From assembly GCA_017794945.1 (NCBI GenBank), contig CP051239.1:1726692-1790691 (forward strand): 64,000 nucleotides of DNA, written 5' to 3'. Within the stretch, counting starts at the first letter, position 1. Each line of letters opens with the position of its first letter. A program made the translations under genes and the position numbers. The DNA comes from Alcanivorax sp. (GTDB lineage: Bacteria > Pseudomonadota > Gammaproteobacteria > Pseudomonadales > Alcanivoracaceae). The notes below the pieces were generated by a model. It did no database searches. It had not been told where the DNA came from and worked only from the letters and a program-made list of their open reading frames with translations. This document shows positions 1 through 8,868 of this stretch, piece after piece.

Positions 1-763
1 GGGCGGCCAGCAGCCCCGGCGGGCCGCAGGCGTAGCAATCCCGTTCGCGCCAGTCCGGGCAGAACTGCTCCAGCTTTTCCCGGCTGAAGTAGGCGGCGTT
101 GTCGTCTTCTTTCTGCGTGTGCACTTCGTGCAGATGGTAGTGGCGGTGCTGCGCGTTCAGCTTGCGCAGCTCCTTGCCGAAAATTGTGTCGAACTCGTGC
201 GGCGCGTAGTGGATGTGTACCGTGTCCGGCAGGCGCTGCTGCTCGATCAGGCTGTGCAGCATGCTCCGGGCCGGTGTGATGCCACTGCCGGCGGTAATGA
301 ACAGTGGCTGGATCGGCGAGGCGTCCGGCAGGTAAAAGTCGCCCTGGGGCAGGCCCACCGGGATAAAGTCGCCGACTTTCAGGTTGCGCACGATGTGATG
401 CGAGAGCCGGCCGCCGTCGATCTTCTTGACGGTGATGGTGAAGCGGCCGTCGTCGCGCTCCGGCGGCGATGAAATCGTATAGGTGCGGGTGTAGTGGCGA
501 CCGTCCACGGGGATGCCCACACGGATGTGCTGGCCCGGGCGGTGCAACCGCCAGTTGGCGCCGGGCTGCAGGGTAATGGTGCGGCAATCCTTGGTCTCGT
601 CCCACACGTCCACCACCCGCGCGTGCATGCGATGGGTGGTCCACAGCGGGTTCACCAGCTCCACATAGTGGGAGGTGCGCAGCGGGAAGGCGAACATGTC
701 GGCCACCGCCGTCAACTTGTCCAGCCAGCCTTTGCGGGGCTTGGGGGTTTGTGCCTGGGTCAT
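1..763 (-). CDS. Ferredoxin reductase-type flavoprotein, 3' end cut by window edge
   Basis: Reading from the ATG at 763 leftward gives 254 codons with no stop. The protein has an N-terminal extension, an FAD-binding beta-barrel with R-x-Y-T-I-S-S (residues about 95-101), and an NAD-binding domain with ITAGSGITPARSM and CGPPGLL near the window edge. It should pass electrons from NAD(P)H to a ferredoxin or directly to an oxygenase or desaturase. The family commonly sits beside a membrane fatty-acid desaturase; that partner would lie beyond position 1, so this is inference. AGGAG precedes the start by about ten bases. A 6-4-6 inverted repeat overlaps its promoter region. The fold is certain; the redox partner is not. 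Confidence 0.85.
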   Translation of the reverse strand, partial: MTQAQTPKPRKGWLDKLTAVADMFAFPLRTSHYVELVNPLWTTHRMHARVVDVWDETKDCRTITLQPGANWRLHRPGQHIRVGIPVDGRHYTRTYTISSPPERDDGRFTITVKKIDGGRLSHHIVRNLKVGDFIPVGLPQGDFYLPDASPIQPLFITAGSGITPARSMLHSLIEQQRLPDTVHIHYAPHEFDTIFGKELRKLNAQHRHYHLHEVHTQKEDDNAAYFSREKLEQFCPDWRERDCYACGPPGLLAA

Positions 764-800
764 CGCCTGGGCTCCTGTGCTCGCTGTTATTATGCTGTTT

Positions 801-816
801 GTGTACAGGTGTTCAC
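801..816. promoter_or_regulatory. Palindromic operator upstream of the ferredoxin reductase
   Basis: GTGTAC-AGGT-GTTCAC is an inverted repeat with 5 of 6 arm positions paired and a 4-base spacer. It lies 37 bases upstream of the reductase start, beside a CATAAT -10-like element on the minus strand. TetR proteins of the DesT type that control desaturase/reductase genes use sites of similar layout, so this may be such a site. The regulator gene is not in the window. Confidence 0.4.
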
Positions 817-978
817 GTTACCTCAGGTCGCGGTGGTTTGGGAAGAGGGCAATTTTGTGCAAATGTTGAGCGGTTCCCCCCCTTAGCCGATAACAGCACG
901 GTTTCGCCGGCGATGCCAGGATTGCTCGGGCAGGCCGGCGGGCGTTGGCTTTTGGCCGCGCCGGGCAGCGGCTAAACT

Positions 979-1164
979 GGCGGCTTTGGATACGAGATAA
1001 AGGGCGATGTGGATTTCACCCCGGAAGCCGGCAGAAGCTACGCCATCAAGGGTTATCTTTCCGAAGATCGCGCCGCGGTGTGGCTGGAGGAGCGCGTCAG
1101 CGGAAAGGTGATTGAAAAGTTCGAGCTGGAAGGCGACGCCGAATTAGGCTTTTTCGAAAAGTAA
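979..1164 (+). pseudogene. C-terminal remnant of a small protein
   Basis: After a stop codon at 973-975 the same frame stays open to TAA at 1162-1164 and reads as credible protein, ending DLEERV-type acidic/aromatic sequence (GFGYEIKGDVDFTPEAG, then SYAIKGYL, ending GFFEK). It resembles the last ~60 residues of small secreted or lipoprotein beta proteins. No start codon with a ribosome site and no N-terminal half are visible; GTG at 1009 is the only internal option. It overlaps the stop end of the convergent DUF2938 gene by 21 bases. The rest of 764-978 shows no gene in any frame. Most likely a 5'-truncated relic. Confidence 0.4.
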
Positions 1165-1638
1165 CAGCGCCGCGCAGGCGGCGACATAAAGGCCCAGGCC
1201 GAACACCGTGTGAGTGAGCAGGCTTTGCAGGCGCGCGGCGTTGGGGCTGGGTGTTTTCGAGGCGGCGATGCCCGCGCCCATGCCGGGCTGCATCAGAAAG
1301 AACGGCGCGGCCACCGTGCCGATGCCCACCGCCAGGGCCGGCCCGAGGCGGGGCCGCGCCACCCATTCGTCGCCGAATAACGCGAGCAAGAGTCCGGCGA
1401 AAGCGATGCCGATGAGATAATGCGCGGTCCAGCCGATCAGGCGTTCGCCCCGCTTCTTCGGCGCGGCGGCGATGCTGTCGTGGCGGAAGCGGCCGTGCGG
1501 CATGTGCGCGATCCAGCGGCCGACCAGCCCGTAGTCGGGTGCCTTGCCGCCGAGTACCTTTTTGCGAAGCCATCCCCATACATCCATTGTTGCGGTGGCT
1601 CCCACTCCGATAAAAACTATAAGCGCTAGCATAGTCAT
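1144..1638 (-). CDS. DUF2938 family membrane protein
   Basis: The 164-aa protein matches my memory of the DUF2938 family: four predicted membrane segments (about residues 2-20, 68-90, 98-118, 138-160), a short cytoplasmic loop with the WIAHMPHGRF motif after the first segment, and the GWTAHYLIGIAFA segment. The function of the family is unknown. It is divergent from a MerR-type regulator, and the 75-bp gap holds a SoxR-box-like operator placed in a MerR-style promoter reading toward this gene, which implies that the regulator activates it. The start is ATG at 1638. Confidence 0.75.
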   Translation of the reverse strand: MTMLALIVFIGVGATATMDVWGWLRKKVLGGKAPDYGLVGRWIAHMPHGRFRHDSIAAAPKKRGERLIGWTAHYLIGIAFAGLLLALFGDEWVARPRLGPALAVGIGTVAAPFFLMQPGMGAGIAASKTPSPNAARLQSLLTHTVFGLGLYVAACAALLLFEKA

Positions 1639-1685
1639 GGTGTCTTCCGGTCGGTGTCTTCGTTGGGCAATGAAGACAGCTTGCT

Positions 1686-1708
1686 ACTTAAAGTCGACTT
1701 GAGGTCAA
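1686..1708. promoter_or_regulatory. MerR-type operator/promoter between DUF2938 and merR genes
   Basis: Positions 1686-1705 form an inverted repeat, ACTTAAAGTC/GACTTGAGGT, with 8 of 10 arm bases paired. Read on the minus strand it resembles the SoxR box (CCTCAAGT...). On that strand TTGACC (1708-1703) sits at the left edge as a -35, and the operator fills the over-long spacer before a weak TAGCAA -10. This is the usual layout for MerR-family activated promoters and points to the DUF2938 gene as target. Confidence 0.6.
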
Positions 1709-1713
1709 GGGCT

Positions 1714-2115
1714 ATGGATATTTCCGAGGTGGTGCGCCGATCCGGTTTGCCGGCATCCACGTTGCGTTTCTATGAACAGAAAGGGCTGATTGCGTCAGTG
1801 GGCCGGCGGGGCCTGCACCGGGTGTTCGCCGCCGGCGTGCTGGAGCAGCTTTCGCTGATCGCGCTGGGCCGCGCGGCAGGGTTTTCGCTGGATGAGATCG
1901 CCGCCATGTTCGGTGCCGACGGGCGCCCCCGGATCGAACGGCAACAGCTGCTTGAGAAAGCCGACGAACTGGATCAATCCATCAAACAACTGACCGCCAT
2001 GCGTGACGGGCTGCGCCACGCGGCGGCCTGTCCCGCGCCCAGCCATATGGAGTGCCCCACGTTCCGGCGTTTAATGGGGCTGGCGGGTGCCGGCGCATTC
2101 AGCGAGCGCCGCTGA
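1714..2115 (+). CDS. MerR family transcriptional regulator
   Basis: Start taken at ATG 1714 (133 aa) because AGGTCAAGG lies just upstream and MDISEVVRRSGLPASTLRFYE is the usual MerR N-terminus. An upstream in-frame ATG at 1654 would add 20 residues without homology character and would run through the operator. The helix-turn-helix and wing occupy residues 1-70 (RFYEQKGLI), followed by a dimerisation helix. Two cysteines in AACPAPSHMECP near residues 106-116 could bind a metal or sense redox state. It probably controls the divergent DUF2938 gene through the shared operator. The inducer is unknown. Confidence 0.85.
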   Translation: MDISEVVRRSGLPASTLRFYEQKGLIASVGRRGLHRVFAAGVLEQLSLIALGRAAGFSLDEIAAMFGADGRPRIERQQLLEKADELDQSIKQLTAMRDGLRHAAACPAPSHMECPTFRRLMGLAGAGAFSERR

Positions 2116-2535
2116 TCAGCGCTGGACTTTGAACACGCCGGTGGCGCGGGCGCAGGGTTGGCCGTCGGCGAGCACGGTGGCGCTGGCGAAGCTGAGGCCG
2201 CGGCCTGTGCGGGTGACCTCGGCGCGGAATTCCAGCCACTGACCGATGCGGGCGCTGCCCAGGAAGTCCAGGTTCAGGTTCACGGTCACCAGGCCCCTCA
2301 ACGGCGGCAGGGCGGGGTCTTCCAGATGCGGCAGGCAGCTCAGCCCCATGGCGTTATCGCACAGGGCGGAGAGCAGGCCACCGTGGACGAAACCACGGCT
2401 GTTGGCGTGGGCGTCCCGCGCGTGCAGGCCCAGGCTGATGCCGTTGTCGTGGGGGCGGTGATAGATCGGTTCCCAGGGTGCGGTGAAGCCGCTTTTCCGG
2501 GTGTGGGGCTGAAAGCCCTCGGGGGTCTGGGCCAT
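2116..2535 (-). CDS. PaaI-family hotdog thioesterase
   Basis: 139 aa, the usual length for a single hotdog domain. The active-site loop reads RGFVHGGLLSALCDNAMG (about residues 47-64), with the HGG motif typical of PaaI/YbgC acyl-CoA thioesterases, followed by the central strand VTVNLNLDFLG. It should hydrolyse an acyl- or aryl-CoA to the free acid and CoA in the cytosol; the substrate cannot be told. Its minus-strand promoter region contains a perfect TAGAC-CA-GTCTA palindrome that recurs upstream of the TetR gene ending at 3130, so it is probably a member of that regulator's regulon. Its stop abuts the merR stop. Confidence 0.8.
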   Translation of the reverse strand: MAQTPEGFQPHTRKSGFTAPWEPIYHRPHDNGISLGLHARDAHANSRGFVHGGLLSALCDNAMGLSCLPHLEDPALPPLRGLVTVNLNLDFLGSARIGQWLEFRAEVTRTGRGLSFASATVLADGQPCARATGVFKVQR

Positions 2536-2559
2536 GGTGGTGCTCCGCGATAATTAATG

Positions 2560-2571
2560 TAGACCAGTCTA
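2560..2571. promoter_or_regulatory. TetR operator upstream of the thioesterase
   Basis: TAGACCAGTCTA has perfect 5-base arms around CA. On the minus strand it covers the -10 (TAGACT) of a promoter whose -35 is TTGACC at 2593-2588, so binding would block transcription of the thioesterase. The same 12-mer with one change occurs at 3743-3754 in front of the TetR gene. Confidence 0.6.
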
Positions 2572-2658
2572 TATAATATCGCTCCCCGGTCAATGCTGGC
2601 GCGGGTTATTATCCAGGTCGTGCCTTGATCCCCGAAAACCTGACCACTGGAAAGCCCC

Positions 2659-3117
2659 ATGACGCGCAGCCCCTGCTTGATCCACCGCATCAAACCGGAC
2701 GAGACCGCCCTGATGGCCGCTCTGATGGATGTGTTCGGCGAGGCCTTTGAGGACCGGGAGACCTACGGCGCTCGTCGACCGGAACCGACGTATTGGCGCT
2801 CGCTGCTGGGCGGTGATTCGTTCATCGCGCTGGCGGCCCTGGACGGTGACCGGGTGGTGGGTGGTCTGGCCGCCTACGAGCTGAAGAAATTCGAACAGCG
2901 GCGCAGTGAGATCTATATCTATGATCTGGCCGTCGCCGAGCCACACCGTCGGCGGGGCATCGCCACCGAGCTGATCGAGGCACTGAAAAAGATCGGGCGT
3001 GAGCGCGGCGCCTGGGTGATTTTCGTGCAGGCGGACCACGGCGATGATCCGGCCATCGCGCTGTACACCAGGCTGGGTGTGCGCGAGGACGTGCTGCATT
3101 TCGACATTGAGGTGTAG
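2659..3117 (+). CDS. AAC(3)-I-type GNAT N-acetyltransferase
   Basis: 152 aa. From memory it aligns end to end with AAC(3)-I aminoglycoside 3-N-acetyltransferases: FIALAALDGD, GGLAAYELKKFEQRRSEIYIYDLAV, the acetyl-CoA loop HRRRGIATELIEALK, and ADHGDDPAIALYTRLGVREDVLHFDI are all family signatures. AAC(3)-I enzymes acetylate gentamicin-class aminoglycosides at the 3-amino group. Here it is an ordinary chromosomal gene with host-like base composition and no integron or transposon parts around it, so it may be an ancestral or housekeeping member. It is divergent from the thioesterase and convergent with the TetR gene. Family is near certain; drug resistance is not shown. Confidence 0.85.
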   Translation: MTRSPCLIHRIKPDETALMAALMDVFGEAFEDRETYGARRPEPTYWRSLLGGDSFIALAALDGDRVVGGLAAYELKKFEQRRSEIYIYDLAVAEPHRRRGIATELIEALKKIGRERGAWVIFVQADHGDDPAIALYTRLGVREDVLHFDIEV

Positions 3118-3129
3118 GCGGGTGGCCGT

Positions 3130-3714
3130 TCAGACGGTGTCTTGGAGGGCATCGATCAGCGCCGCGATCTCCTCGCAGGCATCGTGGACCGGCGCCGGGT
3201 CGCGCGCCACCCGCGCCTGGATCAGGGCGCCTTCCAGGGCGGAGATGGCCAACGACGCGAGGCGTTGGGCCCGGGTGCCGTCCGCGTCGTTCGGGTTGAT
3301 CAGGGAGGCAAGTGCCTGGCGCCAGGCGGCGTAAGCCTCCCGGGCGGCTGTCGTGATCGGTTCGGACTGGGGCGTCACCTCCAGCACGGTGGTGGCCAGC
3401 GGGCAGCCGTCCCGGTAGTCGGAATCCTTCAGCCAGCCGGCCAGGAGCGACCCGTAAGCGCGCAGCGCGTCGGCGGGCGTGCGGTGGTCCCGCTGCAGGG
3501 TTCGCAGGGTGTCGGCGACCCGGTCGCCGGCGTAGCGGACGGCTTCCGCGCCTAGCGCTTCCTTGCCGCCGGGGAAATAGTGGTAGAACGAGCCCTTGGG
3601 CGCCTCGGCGAGGCCCAGAATGTCATTGATGCCGGTGGCCGCGTAGCCGCGCTGACGGAACAGCTCGGCGGCGGCGCGTACCAGGCGATCGCGGTGTTTG
3701 GGGCGGGCTCCCAT
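3130..3714 (-). CDS. TetR/AcrR family regulator (LmrA/YxaF-like)
   Basis: 194 aa. The N-terminal helix-turn-helix spans residues 5-52 (RLVRAAAELFRQRGYAATGIN, then GSFYHYFPGGKEAL). The C-terminal ligand domain, with RDGCPLATTVLEVTPQS near residue 102, is of the LmrA/YxaF type. A near-copy of the TAGACCAGTCTA palindrome stands 29 bases upstream of its start, so it should repress itself and, through the matching site at 2560, the nearby thioesterase. The site also lies in the katG upstream region, but 200 bases from katG. Ligand unknown. Confidence 0.85.
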   Translation of the reverse strand: MGARPKHRDRLVRAAAELFRQRGYAATGINDILGLAEAPKGSFYHYFPGGKEALGAEAVRYAGDRVADTLRTLQRDHRTPADALRAYGSLLAGWLKDSDYRDGCPLATTVLEVTPQSEPITTAAREAYAAWRQALASLINPNDADGTRAQRLASLAISALEGALIQARVARDPAPVHDACEEIAALIDALQDTV

Positions 3715-3742
3715 GAACGGCGGCTCCGGATGCTGGATTCAG

Positions 3743-3754
3743 TGGACCAGTCTA
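3743..3754. promoter_or_regulatory. TetR autoregulatory operator
   Basis: TGGACCAGTCTA differs by one base from the perfect palindrome at 2560-2571. It lies 29 bases upstream of the TetR start codon. Two matching sites within 1.2 kb, both in front of genes, are unlikely by chance in this composition. Confidence 0.55.
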
Positions 3755-3934
3755 GATGGAAATCCCCGATGCTGCATGACCCTTCCTTCACGCGGACACC
3801 ACTCTTAGTAACAAAAGCTATCAGGGTATTTGTCAGGCTGTATTGGCAGGGTAGGGGTGGAAGGTAATACAAGTAAGGTAGTACTGGCAGCCTAATGGCG
3901 ACCCGAGCGATGACGGCGCGACCCCGCGCGATGA

Positions 3935-6133
<2,199 letters not shown>

Positions 6134-6160
6134 TCGAAGCGCTGTTATACCGCAACCCGA

Positions 6161-6190
6161 GGGGCACGCCTGGCGTGCCCCTTTTGTTTT
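6161..6190 (+). terminator. Intrinsic terminator of katG
   Basis: GGGGCACG-CCTGG-CGTGCCCC forms a perfect 8-bp stem (10 complementary positions across the centre) followed at once by TTTTGTTTT. Confidence 0.9.
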
Positions 6191-6272
6191 GTAAGGAAGG
6201 TATCAGGCTGGAACCGCCTTACAATCAATGGGTCTATTCAGACAGGTTCCATTCAGTCAGAGGGGGGAAGGT

Positions 6273-6803
6273 ATGCCGATTCAGGATTCCAACGACCGCT
6301 ACGGCACGGTGAGCCGGGTATTGCACTGGGGCATGGCGTTGCTTCTGGTGTGGCAGTTTCTCAGCGCCGGCGCCCACGCGCTGCTGTCCGACACCGCCGT
6401 GGAAGAATTTTTCTGGGGCACCCACAAGCCGCTGGGTTTCCTGCTGTTTGTTCTGATCATCCTGCGTGCCCTGTGGGCGCTGATCAATCTGTCCCGGCGC
6501 CCGCCGTCCGTGAGCCTTGCCGCCAGGTTGGGGCACCTGGCGTTCTACGCGCTGCTGTTGGGCATTCCCGCTTTCGCCCTGCTGCGCCAGTACGGCGGCG
6601 GAAAGCCGTTCGAGCCGTTCGGCATTCCGCTGATGGGCGGTCTCGGCGGCGAGGAAATCGAGTGGATGCAGGTGCCCGCCAATCTGTTCCATGGCTGGGC
6701 CGGCTGGTTGTTGCTGCTGATGATCGTGGGTCACATTGTCATGGTGGCACGCCATCGCAAGGCGGCGGATCAGACCGACGTGCTGCCGCGCATGTGGGGG
6801 TGA
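6273..6803 (+). CDS. Cytochrome b561 family protein
   Basis: 176 aa when started at ATG 6273, which follows a GGGGGGAAGG ribosome site; the in-frame ATG at 6228 has none. Four membrane helices are evident (residues about 12-32, 45-65, 82-100, 138-158). Haem-ligating histidines are likely in VLHWGMA (helix 1), GTHKPLG, GHLAFYALL and FHGWAGWLLLLMIVGH. The family moves electrons from the quinone pool or superoxide at the inner membrane. It follows katG and leads a probable two-gene unit with the deaminase 6 bp downstream. Confidence 0.85.
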   Translation: MPIQDSNDRYGTVSRVLHWGMALLLVWQFLSAGAHALLSDTAVEEFFWGTHKPLGFLLFVLIILRALWALINLSRRPPSVSLAARLGHLAFYALLLGIPAFALLRQYGGGKPFEPFGIPLMGGLGGEEIEWMQVPANLFHGWAGWLLLLMIVGHIVMVARHRKAADQTDVLPRMWG

Positions 6804-6809
6804 CGGATT

Positions 6810-7259
6810 ATGCGCTTGGACTATGCGGCGATGTTGCGTGTGGCGCTGGACGAGGCGCGGCAGGGGCTCGCAGAGGGCGGCATCCCGATTGGCGCCGCCC
6901 TGTTCCGTGCCGACGGCACTCTGCTGGGCGCCGGCCATAACCGCCGCGTGCAGGAGAACGACCCGTCCGTGCACGCGGAAACCGACGCCTTTCGCAAAGC
7001 GGGCAGGCAGCCCAATTACCGGGATACGATCATGGTCACCACCCTGGCGCCGTGTTGGTACTGCAGCGGTCTGGTGCGTCAGTTCAAGATCGGCACCGTG
7101 GTGGTGGGGGAGTCGCGGACGTTCGCGGGCGGCGTGCAGTGGCTGCGTGACAACGGGGTCACGGTGATCGATCTGGATGATCCGGAAGGCGCGGCGTTAA
7201 TGGAAAATTTTATCCGCGACCATCCGGCTCTTTGGAACGAAGATATCGGTGAAGCCTAG
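6810..7259 (+). CDS. Cytosine deaminase of the fungal (Fcy1) type
   Basis: 149 aa. The zinc site is complete: H-A-E (VHAETDAF) and P-C-W-Y-C (TLAPCWYCSG). Several features recall yeast cytosine deaminase rather than TadA or bacterial CodA: GIPIGAALF, GAGHNRR, TLAPC, VVGESRTFAGG, and the C-terminus ending WNEDIGE, close to yeast FEDIGE. It would hydrolyse cytosine to uracil and ammonia in pyrimidine salvage, though related bacterial enzymes act on other amino-heterocycles. It starts six bases after the b561 stop and is probably co-transcribed. No permease for cytosine lies nearby. Confidence 0.8.
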   Translation: MRLDYAAMLRVALDEARQGLAEGGIPIGAALFRADGTLLGAGHNRRVQENDPSVHAETDAFRKAGRQPNYRDTIMVTTLAPCWYCSGLVRQFKIGTVVVGESRTFAGGVQWLRDNGVTVIDLDDPEGAALMENFIRDHPALWNEDIGEA

Positions 7260-7268
7260 CGGCGGCCT

Positions 7269-8030
7269 CTACCGGTACTTGCGGTTGAGCTTGCGCATGC
7301 CGCCGATCCAGCGGTCGTAGTTTTCGGTTTTATTGCGCATGTACTGCAGCACTTCCTTGTGCGGCAGCACCAGGAAGGTTTCCTGCTCAATGGCCTCCAG
7401 GCAGGCCTGGGCCACCGGCTCCGGGTCCATCATGCCGTCCACGCTGGCCACGTGGTCTTCCTTGCCTTTGGTCATGTTGGTGCGCACCGCCTGCGGGCAC
7501 AGCACCGATACCTTGATGCCGTCGTCGCCGTAGGTGAGCGCGATCCACTCCGCCAGGCCCACGGCGGCGTGCTTGGTCACCGCGTAGGGGGCCGAGCCGA
7601 TCTGTGACAGCAGGCCGGCGGCGGAAGCGGTATTGAGAAAATAACCGCCGCCGCGCTCGATCATCTTCGGCGCCAGATGGCGCGCCGCGTAGATGTGCGC
7701 CATCACGTTGATGTCCCAGATTTTCTGCCACTGGTCGTTGGCCACCTCCGGGCCGCCGGGCACGGAAATACCGGCGTTGGAGCAGAACAGATCAATCGGG
7801 CCCACTTCTTTTTCCGTGTCGTCGATCAGCGTCTTGATGTCGGCTTCGTTGGACACGTCCACCTTGCGGCCGATGCCGTCGACCATCTTGGCGGTGGCTT
7901 CGGCGCCGTCGCCATCCAGATCCACGCAAATAATCTTCTTGGCGCCGGCCTTGGCGAACGTTTGCGCCAAGGCCCGGCCGATACCACCGGCCGCGCCGGT
8001 GACCACCACAATACGGTCTTTCAGTTCCAT
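7269..8030 (-). CDS. Short-chain dehydrogenase/reductase
   Basis: 253 aa classical SDR. The cofactor loop is TGAAGGIGRAL (residues 11-21) with CVDLDG following, so NAD(H) is favoured over NADP(H) by the Asp. NAGI, then the catalytic Ser-Tyr-Lys (NTASAAG..YAVTKHA) are present. It is the last gene of the acyl-CoA operon, 54 bp after the preceding SDR; that gap holds a REP-like fragment. AGGAG precedes the ATG. It probably oxidises a hydroxyl intermediate of the operon's substrate, but the substrate is unknown. Confidence 0.88.
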   Translation of the reverse strand: MELKDRIVVVTGAAGGIGRALAQTFAKAGAKKIICVDLDGDGAEATAKMVDGIGRKVDVSNEADIKTLIDDTEKEVGPIDLFCSNAGISVPGGPEVANDQWQKIWDINVMAHIYAARHLAPKMIERGGGYFLNTASAAGLLSQIGSAPYAVTKHAAVGLAEWIALTYGDDGIKVSVLCPQAVRTNMTKGKEDHVASVDGMMDPEPVAQACLEAIEQETFLVLPHKEVLQYMRNKTENYDRWIGGMRKLNRKYR

Positions 8031-8057
8031 GTCATTCTCCTACGTCGCTAGGGAGCT

Positions 8058-8075
8058 CTTGTGGGAGCGGGCCCG
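8058..8075 (+). repeat. REP-like fragment
   Basis: CTTGTGGGAGCGGGCCCG matches the 5' half of the REP-like unit at 40312-40341 (TTGTGGGAGCGGGCCCCG). The 3' half is missing. It lies between two SDR genes of one operon. Confidence 0.5.
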
Positions 8076-8084
8076 GTCTTATCT

Positions 8085-8864
8085 TCAGCTCCACATAAAG
8101 GAGCCGCCGCACACGGTGAGCGCCTGGCCGGTCATGTAGCGGCTGGCGTCGGAGCCGAGGAACACGGCCAGACCTTCGAAGTCGTCCGCTTCACCGAGTC
8201 GGCGCAGCGGAATCTGCGAATTGGCGCGCTTCACCGCTTCCGGGTTATCCCACAGCGCCTTGGCGAAATCGGTGCGCACCAGCCCCGGGCAGATGGCGTT
8301 GGCGCGGATGCCCTTGGGGCCGTATTCCAGCGCCAGGTTGCGCACCAGGCCGATCAGCGCCAGCTTGGAGGTGCCGTACAGGCCCAGGGTGTCGGACGGT
8401 TTAAAGGCGCCGACGCTGGCGGTGAACATCATTGAGCCGTTACCTTTCTCGATCATGTCCGGCGCCACCAGGCGCGCCAGCCACAGGTTGGCCTGCACGT
8501 TCACCTGCATGGTTTTTTCGTAGGCGTCGTCGGGGATCTCGGAGATCGGCCCGTAGTGCACATTGACGCCGGCGTTACCGACCAGAATGTCCACCGGCCC
8601 GGCGAGCTGGTGGGTTTTCTCCACCAGCGTTTCCAGTTCCTGTTTGCGGCCGGCGTTGGCGGCCACCGCGTGCACGCGCTCCGCGCCCACCGCCTTGTTG
8701 ATCTCGGCGGCGGTCTCGTCGAGCGTCTCCTGGGTGCGCGCGGAGATCACCACGGTGGCGCCGTGGGCGGCCAGGGCGTGCGCCATGGCTTTGCCCATGC
8801 CCTTGGAGGCGCCGGTCATCAGCGCCACCTTGCCGGTCAGATCGAACAGCTTGGTCTCCACCAT
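8085..8864 (-). CDS. Short-chain dehydrogenase/reductase
   Basis: 259 aa. The Rossmann loop is TGASKGMGKAM; the catalytic core is TASVGAFKPSDTLGLYGTSKLAL (Ser-Tyr-Lys), and ISARTQE suggests NADP(H). The C-terminus has the SDR fold's VCGGSFMWS ending. It begins 4 bp after the acyl-CoA dehydrogenase, inside the operon. It may act as a 3-hydroxyacyl-CoA dehydrogenase or a 3-oxoacyl reductase for an unusual chain; that is inference from context. Confidence 0.88.
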   Translation of the reverse strand: MVETKLFDLTGKVALMTGASKGMGKAMAHALAAHGATVVISARTQETLDETAAEINKAVGAERVHAVAANAGRKQELETLVEKTHQLAGPVDILVGNAGVNVHYGPISEIPDDAYEKTMQVNVQANLWLARLVAPDMIEKGNGSMMFTASVGAFKPSDTLGLYGTSKLALIGLVRNLALEYGPKGIRANAICPGLVRTDFAKALWDNPEAVKRANSQIPLRRLGEADDFEGLAVFLGSDASRYMTGQALTVCGGSFMWS

Positions 8865-8868
8865 GGCA

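Noticed and set aside
2659..3117. Mobile resistance cassette
   Set aside because: No attC site, integrase, IS ends or composition shift around the AAC(3)-I-like gene.
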